Positions 21,195-32,553 of a stretch of DNA of 64,000 nt are shown here, one piece after another; position 1 is the first letter of the stretch, and each line of letters begins with the position of its first letter. Both the position numbers and the translations under genes were made by a program. Origin of the DNA: Arion vulgaris (lineage: Eukaryota > Mollusca > Gastropoda > Stylommatophora > Arionidae); the NCBI GenBank assembly GCA_020796225.1, contig CM036764.1, forward strand, positions 55,626,498 to 55,690,497, read 5' to 3'. The notes under the pieces are model-generated. The model had not been told where the DNA came from and did no database searches. It saw only the letters and a program-made list of their open reading frames with translations.

Positions 21195-21850
21195 TCTATT
21201 TCTTATTCTTAATTTTCTTCTTTGCTTTTCATTTTGACTTTTAATTTTGCGTTTTCACCTTCTTTCCTTTCTGTGGCATCATCATTTTGTTTCACTAACT
21301 TCTTTACTTTCTCTCTCTCTCTCTTCTCTCTCTCTCTTCTTTCTATACTCATCTCTCTTCTTGATTAACTGTCTTATTATTTACTTTATTCTTTCCGTTT
21401 TTTTTGTTTATCTATTTATTTTTGTACTATTTTCTTCCGTTTTTTTGTCATCCTCTTACCAGGTTTCATCTATTCCTTTGTCCTCTTCTTTCCACTTTGC
21501 TTATATCTTCTTATTTTCGTATTCTTTCCGTCTTCATCTCTGTTTCCACTCTTTCCTTCCTACAGTCTGCTTATTTTTCTCTTCCCCTCTTCTCTCATTG
21601 TATTCTTCCCTCTTCTTCCCTCTTCTCTCATTGTATTCTTCCCTTTCTTCCTCTTCTCTCATTGTATTCTTCCCCTTTCTTCCTCTTCTCTCATTGTATT
21701 CTTCCCCTCTTCTTCCCTTTGTGTTCCTTCTCTTCTTCCTTTATCAATCTTCTTGACTTCCTTGTTTTTATTTTCTTTTGTTTCTTTCGTTTCCGTCTTT
21801 ATTTTTGTCTTCGCTTACCCCATATTTTTTATTTTTGTTGTAGTCTGTGC
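21195..21850. repeat. Second polypyrimidine tract
   Basis: C/T-rich plus strand with repeats of TCTCTCATTGTATTCTTCCC (about 21590-21710). Open frames of 169-170 aa here are composition artefacts. Confidence 0.8.
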
Positions 21851-22301
21851 CCATTTGCTCTTGCTAAGCCTGGACTAGGTGACGGGGCCCCCCTTCACAA
21901 CTTTATTTGCTGGTAACAATGAGCCCCATGATTGCTTGGTGCACGCTTGTTAGTTCATGGACCGGGAGGTGGGAAGAGGGGGTGAAGGAGTTGACACAGC
22001 GCACGTGCCGTAGTCCTTTTTCTTTTCAATATCAAGACTGTCTTCTTTGTCCTTCTTGAATCATCAACTACTGTATCCCCCTTTCGTTAAACGCCTCCCT
22101 TCTTTCTATCCAAACAGAATATGCCCCTGCTCAGTCTCCCCTTCCATCACTATCCACGTTCTTTGTTTAGTGAAAACCGATAGCATTCACCTTTTTTTTT
22201 TTTGTTGAAAAATTTGAGAAACTGATTTTCACAAACTTTGATTCAACTTTTCTTCTGCATTAGTCATTTTGAAAATTCTGTTTTGAAATGTCCTCACAAG
22301 C
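21851..22301. other. Unassigned segment
   Basis: No array or similarity visible apart from a T11 run at 22191-22201. Confidence 0.4.
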
Positions 22302-22462
22302 AAGTAACTAGCAACTCTTCCAAGTAACTAGCAACTCTTCCAAGTAACCAGCAACTCTTCCAAGTAACCAGCAACTCTTCCAAGTAACTAGCAACTCTTC
22401 CAAGTAACTAGCAACTCTTCCAAGTAACTAGCAACTCTTCCAAGTAACCAGCAACTCTTCAC
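22302..22462. repeat. 20-bp array at a SINE-3 head, 8 copies
   Basis: The unit is AAGTAAC(T/C)AGCAACTCTTCC. The last unit runs into the tRNA-like head of the SINE-3 copy that follows. Confidence 0.9.
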
Positions 22463-22880
22463 ATAAGCCTGTCGTTCTAAAGGTACTCGGCTCGCTCACT
22501 CGTGGAGCAATCGGAATATTTTCCAGAGATTCCTGAGCTCTGTGTAGGCGAAATCGAGCTTCTAGTCCTATCTGAGACAAACGATAAAACGTAGATCCCA
22601 TACTCAAGTTGAGCAAGTAAAAGAAGAATTGATAGTTCAGAAATCACGAAGAGCAAGCTGGAAAGCTGCTGCCCGGGCAAAATTCATTAGAAAGATTCAA
22701 CAATTTAATTACTACAAAATATTATCACCAACTTCTAAATTACATCGAGGACCCTCACCGGCGCTACGGAGTTCGTGCACTGCCGCTGAGATCTTCTTGT
22801 GTAAAAAAAAAAGAGATCAGAGCACACATGGTTAAGCATCGAAGTGGTATCATAATGGTCTTATCAATCAAACATCTTCA
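22463..22880 (+). mobile_element. tRNA-derived SINE-3
   Basis: Order: CCTGTCGTTCTAAAGGTACTC head, CCAGAGATTCCTGAGCTCTG, TTCTAGTCCTATCTGAGACA, TGGAAAGCTGCTGCCCGGGC, GAGGACCCTCACCGGCGCTA, GAGATCAGAGCACACATGGT, and a short ATCAATCA tail. Short frames here (22428-22835) are not genes. Confidence 0.75.
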
Positions 22881-22885
22881 CGGAG

Positions 22886-22998
22886 TTTCTTATGTGACAC
22901 CTAGGGAAAAGCTAAGTTTTCAATTTCTTATGTGACACCTAGTGAAAAGTTAAGTTTTCTATTTCTTATGTGACACCTAGTGAAAAGCTAAGTTTTCT
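22886..22998. repeat. Array of about 38 bp, 3 copies
   Basis: The unit contains TTTCTTATGTGACACCTAG and AAAAGCTAAGTTTTC. Confidence 0.9.
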
Positions 22999-23994
22999 AT
23001 TTGTCTTTATGTATGGGAGATCTAAACAATTTGTCTTTATGTATGGGAGATGTGAACAATTTGTCTTTATGTATGGGAGATGTGAACAATTTGTCTTTAT
23101 GTATGGGAGATGTGAACAATTTGTCTTTATGTATGGGAGATCTAAACAATTTGTCTTTATGTATGGGAGATGTGAACAATTTGTCTTTATGTATGGGAGA
23201 TGTGAACAATTTGTCTTTATGTATGGGAGATGTGAACAATTTGTCTTTATGTATGGGAGATCTAAACAATTTGTCTTTATGTATGGGAGATGTGAACAAT
23301 TTGTCTTTATGTATGGGAGATGTGAACAATTTGTCTTTATGTATGGGAGATGTGAACAATTTGTCTTTATGTATGGGAGATCTAAACAATTTGTCTTTAT
23401 GCATGGGAGATGTGAACAATTTGTCTTTATGTATAGGAGATGTGAACAATTTGTCTTTATGTATGGGAGATGTGAATAATTTGTCTTTATGTATGGGAGA
23501 TGTCAACAATAAGGTTTTGTGTATGGGAGATGTCAACAATAAGGTTTTGTGTATGGGAGATGTCAACAATAAAGTTTTATGTATGGGAGATATCAACAAT
23601 AAGGTTTTGTGTATGGGAGATATCAACAATAAGGTTTTGTGTATGGGAGATATCAACAATAAGGTTTTGTGTATGGGAGATATTAAGAATAAGGTTGTGT
23701 GTATGGGAGATATCAACAATAAGGTTTTGTGTATGGGAGATGTCAACAATAAGGTTTTGTGTATGGGAGATGTCAACAATAAAGTTTTATGTATGGGAGA
23801 TATCAACAATAAGGTTTTGAGTATGGGAGATATCAACAATAAGGTTTTATGTATGGGAGATGTGAACAATAAAGTTTTATGTATGGGAGATGTCAACAAT
23901 AAGGTTTTATGTATGGGAGATGTCAACAATAAGGTTTTATGTTAGGGAGATGTCAACAATAAGGTTTTATGTTAGGGAGATGTCAACAATAAGG
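22999..23994. repeat. 30-bp minisatellite, about 33 copies, two subfamilies
   Basis: First half: ATTTGTCTTTATGTATGGGA then GATGTGAACA. Second half, from about 23510: ATAAGGTTTTGTGTATGGGA then GATGTCAACA. Every fourth unit of the first half has TCTAAACAAT (at 23021, 23141, 23261, 23381), which gives a 120-bp higher-order unit. Since 30 is a multiple of 3, both strands carry 310-314 aa open frames of one decapeptide (NNLSLCMGDV on plus). They lack signal peptide, domain or flanking exons, and I do not call them genes. Confidence 0.95.
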
Positions 23995-24082
23995 AAGGAT
24001 ATAGAGAAAACAATGCAGGTTTTATAATAGAAATATTTCAAGCCGCAGTAGCCTTGTTGTTGGTCAACCTGTTTCTTAGCAG

Positions 24083-24395
24083 CACAGTGAGAGTGGAATA
24101 TTTGTCCACAGTGAGAGTGGAATATTTGTCCACAGTGAGAGTGGAATATTTGTCCACAGTGAGAGTGGAATATTTGTCCACAGTGAGAGGGAAATATTTG
24201 TCCACAGTGAGAGTGGAATATTTGTCCACAGTGAGAGTGCAATATTTGTCCACAGTTAGAGTGCAATATTTGTCCACAGTGAGAGTGGAATATTTGTCCA
24301 CAGTTAGAGTGCAATATTTGTCCACAGTGAGAGTGGAATATTTGTCCACAGTGAGAGTGCAATATTTGTCCACAGTGAGAGTGGAATATTTGTCC
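24083..24395. repeat. 24-bp minisatellite, 13 copies
   Basis: The unit is CACAGTGAGAGTGGAATATT then TGTC. It is a multiple of three, hence the open frames on both strands (VEYLSTVR cycle). Confidence 0.95.
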
Positions 24396-24446
24396 GACTG
24401 TAACGGTTCTCTCTCGCGATCGTTCTTAAGCCATTTTTATCATTCT
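24396..24446 (-). repeat. Element D, left part before SINE
   Basis: CTCTCGCGATCGTTCTTA and TTTTTATCATTCTATTGTG match the inverse of 58480-58545. It continues after the SINE at 24677. Confidence 0.7.
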
Positions 24447-24458
24447 ATTGTGATATAT

Positions 24459-24664
24459 TTTTTTTTTCTGATCCAGAAGCACTTGAGCTGTTCAGCTCTT
24501 CGGCTCGGTGCCACGAACACCGTAACCCTTCGGTTCGGTGCCACGAACACCGTAAATCTGGGGAATCTGTTGCTTTTTCTGCCATCCCGCGAAATTGAAC
24601 CCGCACACACAGAGGGATAGTCACCCGTAGTCCAACGCGATACATACACGCTGGGCAGACGGGC
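24459..24664 (-). mobile_element. tRNA-derived SINE-2 with 12-bp TSD
   Basis: Minus-strand SINE of 206 bp. Its 5' end GCCCGTCTGCCCAGCGTGTA is at 24664. The A-box region TATCGCGTTGGAC, B box GGTTCAATTTC (24591-24601) and a body with GGTGTTCGTGGCACCGAACC twice follow, with an A-run tail (T-run at 24459-24467 on plus). Direct repeats ATTGTGATATAT at 24447-24458 and 24665-24676 flank it. The empty site is present in the homologous copy at about 58480-58500. A second SINE-2 copy is at 36184-36392. Confidence 0.9.
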
Positions 24665-24676
24665 ATTGTGATATAT

Positions 24677-25661
24677 AAACAGCCCGACATCATAACGGGA
24701 TTTTCGTGCACAAGCCTTCAGTACCTATTGGAGCCCAGTTGCTTATCCTTCGGTGGTGTGTTCGATTTCAGCCAGCGTTTGTATGTGGTTCCCTCTCCGC
24801 TAGCCTTTGGCTGTCCCCAACCGAAACCCACAGGCAGCGGGTTACCATTTTCTTTTAGGGCAACGACCCTTAGACGGCCTGCCCTCCCGGGTTTATGAGC
24901 GCCATCTGCCCAGCAAAACCGGTCGTTTTAATGAACACCTTGATTTGCCGCCCGTTCAGATTTTTGTGTACGGTTTGTCCCTGCTAGCCTTTGATTGTCC
25001 CCAATCAAACTACGAGGCAGCAGTAGTTTCCTGCGAGCGGAAACGCGCACTGGCTTTACCTCTGCTGGGCTTTACAGTTCTCTGCACATTTGGGTGGGAC
25101 GCACACTATCTTGCCTGCCATGACTGCTGCTGCCGTGCTTGCAGCGCTTGCTGTACTTGCCGCGCTTGTCGTGCTTGCACTGGTTTTGCCTCTGCTGGGC
25201 TTTCCAGTTGTTCTGCTCATGTGGGTGGGACGCACATCCTCTTGCCTGCCATGCTCGCCGCTGCAGTACTTGCCTCGCTTTCTGCGCTTGCCGTGCCGGC
25301 GTGCCCCTCGGTGGTGCCCACTATGGCTTTGCCAGCATGCGTGCTAGCTCTGCCCTGGTGCCTGGTAACCATCGGCTTTTTCCGTCCTCATATTTTTCGT
25401 GCCTTCCGTATCGTGCTCACATTTGCCTGGGCTGTCACCGTCTGTGACTCAACCCGGTTCCCCACCCATGAGATGGGGTTTCGCCCCATGTGGTGCCACC
25501 CTTGCAACGTTCGTATCCGTGCTCGCTCTGCCCTGGTGCCTACCTCACCATTTCCGTCAATTCCCACTGGGCTGTCCGAGGGCAAAACCAAGTTCCGCCC
25601 TATGATGGTCCACGTGCAACTCAACTCGACTCCCAGCATACTCATCGGCTCTAGAGAGTAA
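24677..25661 (-). repeat. GC-rich dispersed element D, copy 2
   Basis: Continues element D: matches the inverse of 58377-58480 (CCTTCGG.GG.GTGTTCG.TTTCA.CCAGCG) and of 9945-10115 (GGCTGTCCCCAACCGAAACC). It holds a degenerate internal duplication of about 120 bp (25035-25290, CTGCTGGGCTTTCCAG and GTGGGTGGGACGCACA). It is much richer in GC than its flanks. The 284-aa plus frame (24807-25661) overlaps these repeats and shows Cys/Ala low complexity. I do not recognise a protein on either strand. Confidence 0.6.
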
Positions 25662-26084
25662 CGGTTCTAAGTGACATGAGTGCTTGGAAAGGACATTGGT
25701 ATCGACTTACACATTTTTTAATTGCGCTAATAACTTCGAATACTAATGTATCAACATACCAATACAAAATTTGACTTCCCTGGTTCTCACAATGGACTGT
25801 CCACGACTATTTACAACATATCTAAAAATAGCTGACACTTTCAGACAATTTATAAACATATGTCTTCCGGTCAGTTGCGGTCAACTAATAACAACGTACC
25901 AAGATCATTCTAGAAGGAACGATGACGTGAAGAAGAGCGATAGGAACATATAAACGACGTTGTGTGCAGGATGTCATTAACGATCTGAGCATGCCTGCTG
26001 CTGACGGTGGGACGTTTTGCACAGAACAGAGAGTTTCTCGAGGTTGATGTCATGGGAGTCAAGTTTCAGAAGGAACAAGCTACG
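25662..26084. other. Unassigned segment
   Basis: No repeat or gene recognised. AT-rich. Confidence 0.4.
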
Positions 26085-26150
26085 TGATGATGATAATTAT
26101 GATGATGATGATGATGATGATGATGATAATGATGATAATGATGATGATAA
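26085..26150. repeat. (GAT)n microsatellite
   Basis: GATGATGAT runs with AAT interruptions. Confidence 0.95.
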
Positions 26151-26218
26151 ACGGCTCTAAGGTCCACCCAGCTTCAAATGACTTGCAAGTAAACCATGCA
26201 AAGTAAAGGTGGAAAATC

Positions 26219-26368
26219 TGTGTGTTACACAAAACTGTTGTTACTGTCAGTGTGTTACACAAAACTGTTGTTACTGTCAGTGTGTTACACAAAACTGTTG
26301 TTACTGTCTGTGTGTTACACAAAACTGTTGTTACTGTCTGTGTGTTACACAAAACTGTTGTTACTGTC
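26219..26368. repeat. 30-bp array, 5 copies
   Basis: The unit is TGTGTTACACAAAACTGTTG then TTACTGTC(A/T)G. Multiple of three, so short frames stay open. Confidence 0.95.
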
Positions 26369-27171
26369 TATAATACCGCTTTTAGGGCAGTGTAGGACAG
26401 GAGGGACTGGAGCATGTGCAATTTAATGGTCACGTGGCTAGTGCAATCGCCGTGAAACTGTTCAGGTTAGATGTTTTCTTTATGCCCTCGACAGAAAAAA
26501 CTTCTTGTCCTTACCGTGGATTGCACCCAGGTCTTCCACATGGAAACCGCGCTCTAACCTACTCGACCAGACGCGCCACTATATCAACAAATATCTCTTA
26601 AGAAAGGCGAACATTTGAAATGAATATATTTCTGATGATCCTCTGTAGCGCTACCTGGTATGGGTATAATACAAATAGGTTTTATAAAAAGAGTATTGAG
26701 GTCAGATTATTAACATGTTTGGACACAAAGGTCAAATGAATAGTTTCGTTGGAATATCGCGTAAGGTCAGACCAATGATATATGCACAAAATCGAGGTTA
26801 GTAATATCTTGGAAATGGTGAGGTCAGACAGAGCCAACTATAAACTTATTAAAACTGCAAAAAAAAGCTTGCAGTGTTCTATTAAACACCTATACTTTCC
26901 GGCCCCTTCTCTGATCTAGGTCAGGGATTTCCCAGTCAGTTGTCTGGCCTAGTTATCTAGAGTTGACTGTGGGTCAGACCAGTTTCTGTGAAATTTCGAA
27001 GTTAGAGAAATTATATATGCAAATTGATGAGGTCAGTACTATCTTAGAAGTATCGAGGTCAGGTCAGCAGTATCTGGAAAATACCAAGATTAACAAATAT
27101 CTGGAGATCCCGAATTATTACCTAAATGAGACGTCTGATGAACCAGATACAATCATCCATCTTCTCCTTCC
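26369..27171. promoter_or_regulatory. Segment with clustered AGGTCA half-sites
   Basis: Between 26699 and 27066 the plus strand has AGGTCA or a one-base variant at about 26699, 26729, 26764, 26821, 26918, 26971 (GGGTCA), 27030, 27056 and 27061. AGGTCA is the nuclear-receptor half-site. Some copies sit in a degenerate repeated context (GAGGTCAGTA.TATCTT.GAA), so the cluster may be an old array and not an enhancer. No gene is seen nearby. Confidence 0.35.
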
Positions 27172-27173
27172 TT

Positions 27174-27211
<38 letters not shown>
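27172..27211. repeat. (GTCT)n microsatellite
   Basis: About ten TGTC/GTCT units. Confidence 0.95.
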
Positions 27212-27212
<1 letters not shown>

Positions 27213-27323
27213 TCATGTGTCGTCACACAGTTACCACCGGCCTGTTAATCCGTCATACAATATAGAATATACCGACAATATTTCAAGTCAAGGAAAGAAA
27301 GAACGGAATGATAATTTCATGTG

Positions 27324-27530
27324 AGCATCTGTAGCTCAAGCGGAAGTGAGCTCGATCACAAGCCCAAGTGTATCTGGTTCAAACCCCAGGGTGTGCAAGT
27401 TTGGAAGCAAATTCGTTTCCGATGGATTTTACAAAGGTTAAAATAGACCTCACCATTCAGAAAGCAATGACAAACTACTGAACGTATAAGTGGTGCCTAG
27501 AAAATCAACGACTCGTTTACCGTGGTCAAT
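27324..27530 (+). mobile_element. tRNA-derived SINE-1, copy 2
   Basis: A box TAGCTCAAGCGG (27332-27343) and B box GGTTCAAACC (27376-27385). The body contains GGAAGCAAATTCGT, AAAATAGACCTCAC and GCAATGACAAACTACTGAAC. Clearly the same family as 1888-2131. No convincing TSD was found. Confidence 0.8.
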
Positions 27531-27609
27531 GGCTACGTCCTGTAAAGGATATGCCACCATTTTCATTTTCAACCATGGCGAAGTTGTTCTTTTGTTCTTC
27601 TTCTTTTAC

Positions 27610-28766
27610 CTCACAATGTTACCAGGTTGTTGCCCAGTGTTGGGGTTTTGTCTCACAATGTTACCAGGTTGTTGCCCAGTGTTGGGGTTTTGTCTCACAA
27701 TGTTACCAGGTTGTTGCCCAGTGTTGGGGTTTTGTCTCACAATGTTACCGGGTTGTTGCCCAGTGTTGGGGTTTTGTCTCACAATGTTACCAGGTTGTTG
27801 CCCAGTGTTGGGGTTTTGTCTCACAATGTTACCGGGTTGTTGCCCAGTGTTGGGGTTTTGTCTCACAATGTTACCGGGTTGTTGCCCAGTGTTGGGGTTT
27901 TGTCTCACAATGTTACCGGGTTGTTGCACAGTGTTGGGGTTTTGTCTCACAATGTTACCAGGTTGTTGCCCAGTGTTGGGGTTTTGTCTCACAATGTTAC
28001 CGGGTTGTTGCCCAGTGTTGGGGTTTTGTCTCACAATGTTACCAGGTTGTTGCCCAGTGTTGGGGTTTTGTCTCACAATGTTACCGGGTTGTTGCCCAGT
28101 GTTGGGGTTTTGTCTCACAATGTTACCGGGTTGTTGCCCAGTGTTGGGGTTTTGTCTCACAATGTTACCAGGTTGTTGCCCAGTGTTGGGGTTTTGTCTC
28201 ACAATGTTACCGGATTGTTGCCCAGTGTTGGGGTTTTGTCTCACAATGTTACCGGGTTGTTGCCCAGTGTTGGGGTTTTGTCTCACAATGTTACCGGGTT
28301 GTTGCCCAGTGTTGGGGTTTTGTCTCACAATGTTACCGGGTTGTTGCCCAGTGTTGGGGTTTTGTCTCACAATGTTACCAGGTTGTTGCCCAGTGTTGGG
28401 GTTTTGTCTCACAATGTTACCGGGTTGTTGCCCAGTGTTGGGGTTTTGTCTCACAATGTTACCAGGTTGTTGCCCAGTGTTGGGGTTTTGTCTCACAATG
28501 TTACCGGGTTGTTGCCCAGTGTTGGGGTTTTGTCTCACAATGTTACCGGATTGTTGCCCAGTGTTGGGGTTTTGTCTCACAATGTTACCAGGTTGTTGCC
28601 CAGTGTTGGGGTTTTGTCTCACAATGTTACCGGATTGTTGCCCAGTGTTGGGGTTTTGTCTCACAATGTTACCGGGTTGTTGCCCAGTGTTGGGGTTTTG
28701 TCTCACAATGTTACCGGGTTGTTGCCCAGTGTTGGGGTTTTGTCTCACAATGTTACCGGGTTGTTA
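27610..28766. repeat. 42-bp minisatellite, about 27 copies
   Basis: The unit is CTCACAATGTTACC(A/G)GG, then TTGTTGCCCAGTGTTGGGGT, TTTGT. The period is a multiple of three, so four long frames (380-441 aa) stay open. The minus frame cycles RQNPNTGQQPGNIV, the plus frames LPGCCPVLGFCLTM and others. The commonest variant (A/G) is silent in the minus frame and one plus frame, but GGATTG and CACAGT variants change residues in both. It is joined at the right to a LINE RT fragment. Confidence 0.95.
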
Positions 28767-28870
28767 TCTGAGCCATACAGCAACACAGATTTCACATTTG
28801 TATTTAACTTGGTGACTCGCTATGTTATCTGAGCCATACAGCAACACAGATTTCACATTTGAGCTGAATA
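28767..28870 (-). pseudogene. LINE RT fragment, two 60-bp units
   Basis: Inverse of the VKSVLLYGSETW-coding block seen at 16498-16738 (TGAGCCATACAGCAACACAG, TTCACATTTG, ACTTGGTGACTCGC). It forms the right border of the 42-bp array. Confidence 0.8.
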
Positions 28871-28889
28871 TCTTACTGAATTTATTTTT

Positions 28890-29140
28890 CCTTCTTCGAA
28901 AGCTCCATATCGATCGCTTGTTAAAACACTCAGTGTGATTTGTACGTGATCTGAGCCTAAGAGTAATTTGTGTTGTGCCAGTTATGAACCTTCAAAGCCA
29001 ACACACCCGATTTCTGCGACGCTTTTTATTTAATATGCTAGCTTTCCTAGGCCCATACTTTACTCGCTTCTTACAACATGCCTTGTAGGTATCATCGTTA
29101 CTATTATTTGCTCCCACTGCGAGCCCCGGCTACAAACGGG
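28890..29140 (+). mobile_element. Family A tail repeat
   Basis: CTTCTTCGAAAGCTCCATAT, TCGCTTGTTAAAACACTC, GTGATCTGAGCCTAAGAG, GTTGTGCCAGTTATGAACC, CCCGATTTCTGCGACGCTTT, CAACATGCCTTGTAGGTA, ending GCTACAAACGGG. The 67-bp array begins directly after. Confidence 0.8.
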
Positions 29141-29146
29141 TAATTG

Positions 29147-31758
29147 AGTTTACTAAATGTCTGTACTACATCCATTACGTGTTAGTTACTAGAGCGGTCA
29201 ATGTTATTGAACGAGTTTACTAAATGTCTGTACTACATCCATTACGTGTTAGTTACTAGAGCGGTCAATGTTATTGAACGAGTTTACTAAATGTCTGTAC
29301 TACATCCATTACGTGTTAGTTACTAGAGCGGTCAATGTTATTGAACGAGTTTACTAAATGTCTGTACTACATCCATTACGTGTTAGTTACTAGAGCGGTC
29401 AATGTTATTGAACGAGTTTACTAAATGTCTGTACTACATCCATTACGTGTTAGTTACTAGAGCGGTCAATGTTATTGAACGAGTTTACTAAATGTCTGTA
29501 CTACATCCATTACGTGTTAGTTACTAGAGCGGTCAATGTTATTGAACGAGTTTACTAAATGTCTGTACTACATCCATTACGTGTTAGTTACTAGAGCGGT
29601 CAATGTTATTGAACGAGTTTACTAAATGTCTGTACTACATCTATTACGTGTTAGTTACTAGAGCGGTCAATGTTATTGAACGAGTTTACTAAATGTCTGT
29701 ACTACATCCATTACGTGTTAGTTACTAGAGCGTTCAATGTTATTGAACGAGTTTACTAAATGTCTGTACTACATCCATTACGTGTTAGTTACTAGAGCGG
29801 TCAATGTTATTGAACGAGTTTACTAAATGTCTGTACTACATCCATTACGTGTTAGTTACTAGAGCGGTCAATGTTATTGAACGAGTTTACTAAATGTCTG
29901 TACTACATCCATTACGTGTTAGTTACTAGAGCGGTCAATGTTATTGAACGAGTTTACTAAATGTCTGTACTACATCCATTACGTGTTAGTTACTAGAGCG
30001 GTCAATGTTATTGAACGAGTTTACTAAATGTCTGTACTACATCCATTACGTGTTAGTTACTAGAACGGTCAATGTTATTGAACGAGTTTACTAAATGTCT
30101 GTACTACATCCATTACGTGTTAGTTACTAGAGCGGTCAATGTTATTGAACGAGTTTACTAAATGTCTGTACTACATCCATTACGTGTTAGTTACTAGAAC
30201 GGTCAATGTTATTGAACGAGTTTACTAAATGTCTGTACTACATCCATTACGTGTTAGTTACTAGAACGGTCAATGTTATTGAACGAGTTTACTAAATGTC
30301 TGTACTACATCCATTACGTGTTAGTTACTAGAGCGGTCAATGTTATTGAACGAGTTTACTAAATGTCTGTACTACATCCATTACGTGTTAGTTACTAGAG
30401 CGGTCAATGTTATTGAACGAGTTTACTAAATGTCTGTACTACATCCATTACGTGTTAGTTACTAGAGCGGTCAATGTTATTGAACGAGTTTACTAAATAT
30501 CTGTACTACATCCATTACGTGTTAGTTACTAGAGCGGTCAATGTTATTGAACGAGTTTACTAAATGTCTGTACTACATCCATTACGTGTTAGTTACTAGA
30601 GCGGTCAATGTTATTGAACGAGTTTACTAAATGTCTGTACTACATCCATTACGTGTTAGTTACTAGAGCGGTCAATGTTATTGAACGAGTTTACTAAATG
30701 TCTGTATTACATCCATTACGTGTTAGTTACTAGAGCGGTCAATGTTATTGAACGAGTTTACTAAATGTCTGTACTACATCCATTACGTGTTAGTTACTAG
30801 AGCGGTCAATGTTATTGAACGAGTTTACTAAATGTCTGTACTACATCCATTACGTGTTAGTTACTAGAGCGGTCAATGTTATTGAACGAGTTTACTAAAT
30901 GTCTGTACTACATCCATTACGTGTTAGTTACTAGAGCGGTCAATGTTATTGAACGAGTTTACTAAATGTCTGTACTACATCCATTACGTGTTAGTTACTA
31001 GAGCGGTCAATGTTATTGAACGAGTTTACTAAATGTCTGTACTACATCCATTACGTGTTAGTTACTAGAGCGGTCAATGTTATTGAACGAGTTTACTAAA
31101 TGTCTGTATTACATCCATTACGTGTTAGTTACTAGAGCGGTCAATGTTATTGAACGAGTTTACTAAATGTCTGTACTACATCCATTACGTGTTAGTTACT
31201 AGAGCGGTCAATGTTATTGAACGAGTTTACTAAATGTCTGTACTACATCCATTACGTGTTAGTTACTAGAGCGGTCAATGTTATTGAACGAGTTTACTAA
31301 ATGTCTGTACTACATCCATTACGTGTTAGTTACTAGAGCGGTCAATGTTATTGAACGAGTTTACTAAATGTCTGTACTACATCCATTACATGTTAGTTAC
31401 TAGAGCGGTCAATGTTATTGAACGAGTTTACTAAATGTCTGTACTACATCCATTACGTGTTAGTTACTAGAGCGGTCAATGTTATTGAACGAGTTTACTA
31501 AATGTCTGTACTACATCCATTACGTGTTAGTTACTAGAGCGGTCAATGTTATTGAACGAGTTTACTAAATGTCTGTACTACATCCATTACGTGTTAGTTA
31601 CTAGAGCGGTCAATGTTATTGAACGAGTTTACTAAATGTCTGTACTACATCCATTACGTGTTAGTTACTAGAGCGGTCAATGTTATTGAACGAGTTTACT
31701 AAATGTCTGTACTACATCCATTACGTGTTAGTTACTAGAGCGGTCAATGTTATTGAAC
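29147..31758. repeat. 67-bp minisatellite, 39 copies, near identical
   Basis: The unit is GTTTACTAAATGTCTGTACT, ACATCCATTACGTGTTAGTT, ACTAGAGCGGTCAATGTTAT, TGAACGA. Only rare substitutions (GAACGG, CATCTATT, GTATTAC, CATTACATG, one AAATATC, one GCGTTC) break identity and no indels were seen, so expansion or homogenisation is recent. All frames contain stops. Confidence 0.97.
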
Positions 31759-31880
31759 ATCAGGAAAGAGGCCGAGAGGACGACCACTAAAAAGATGGAT
31801 AGATGTTATAGCAGAATCTTGTTTAAAAAAGCTACTATCACTAGAACAGCACAAGACAATAGCAGAAAACAATGGCACTT
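31759..31880 (+). pseudogene. LINE C-terminal tail remnant
   Basis: Reads GKRPRGRPLKRWIDVIAESC, then LKKLLSLEQHKTIAENNGT and a stop. This is the arginine-rich GRPxKRWxD end of an RTE-like LINE, and it starts where the 67-bp array stops. A GAAGAAGAAG run follows at 31914. Confidence 0.65.
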
Positions 31881-32521
31881 GACAACAAGCCGGTAGCAGC
31901 AGTGTGACGACTAAAGAAGAAGAAGAAGAAGAAATGTCTGGCTGTAATGATCATACTATCTTAGTCATATCCTCTTTCAAAGTCAAACTATATTCAGCTT
32001 TACTAAAACCGTTATTATTCTTCGTTCCAAAGTCAAACTATATTCAGCTTTACTAAAACCGTTATTATTCTTCTTCGTTTTAAAGTTCAAAATGCAGCGA
32101 AGGCGTCACCACACAAGGGGAACTAGAATTTCATAGTCTTGAAATATTGCAATATCACACACACACACACTCACGCCTGCACGCGCGCGCACACACACAC
32201 ATATATATAAACACTCACGTAACCAATCTTAGTCAAATCCACGTTTGCATCAAATAATGACGTAATTTCTAACTTCAACAACCAATCAAATGTCAGTGTT
32301 AAAACTGCATCTTGGTTGAGATTTCTTCCAAATGATGCCAGTCCGCTATGATGGCGTTAGGAAACCTCCCTCTGACCTGGATCTATTAATTCTAGCATCG
32401 ATCTTAAGTGATAATAAATATGATGTCATCACAACTACCCTTCTTTATAAACCTCTCTCCTTTCCTCTTTTCTTTATCCAAAACGGTTTCACATTTCTCA
32501 ACATATTTTATTATATGTGCA

Positions 32522-32553
<32 letters not shown>

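Noticed and set aside
22997..23945. 310-aa and 314-aa frames on opposite strands
   Set aside because: A 30-bp unit keeps frame on both strands. Differences among units are not biased to silent changes, and there is no signal peptide or domain.
24807..25661. 284-aa frame, GC-rich, could look like a membrane protein
   Set aside because: It lies in dispersed element D, includes an internal tandem duplication and shows low-complexity Cys/Ala/Leu. No family recognised, and the other copies of D do not keep the frame.
27324..27400. Functional tRNA gene
   Set aside because: A and B boxes are present but no cloverleaf with an acceptor stem can be drawn, and a SINE body shared with 1888-2131 follows.
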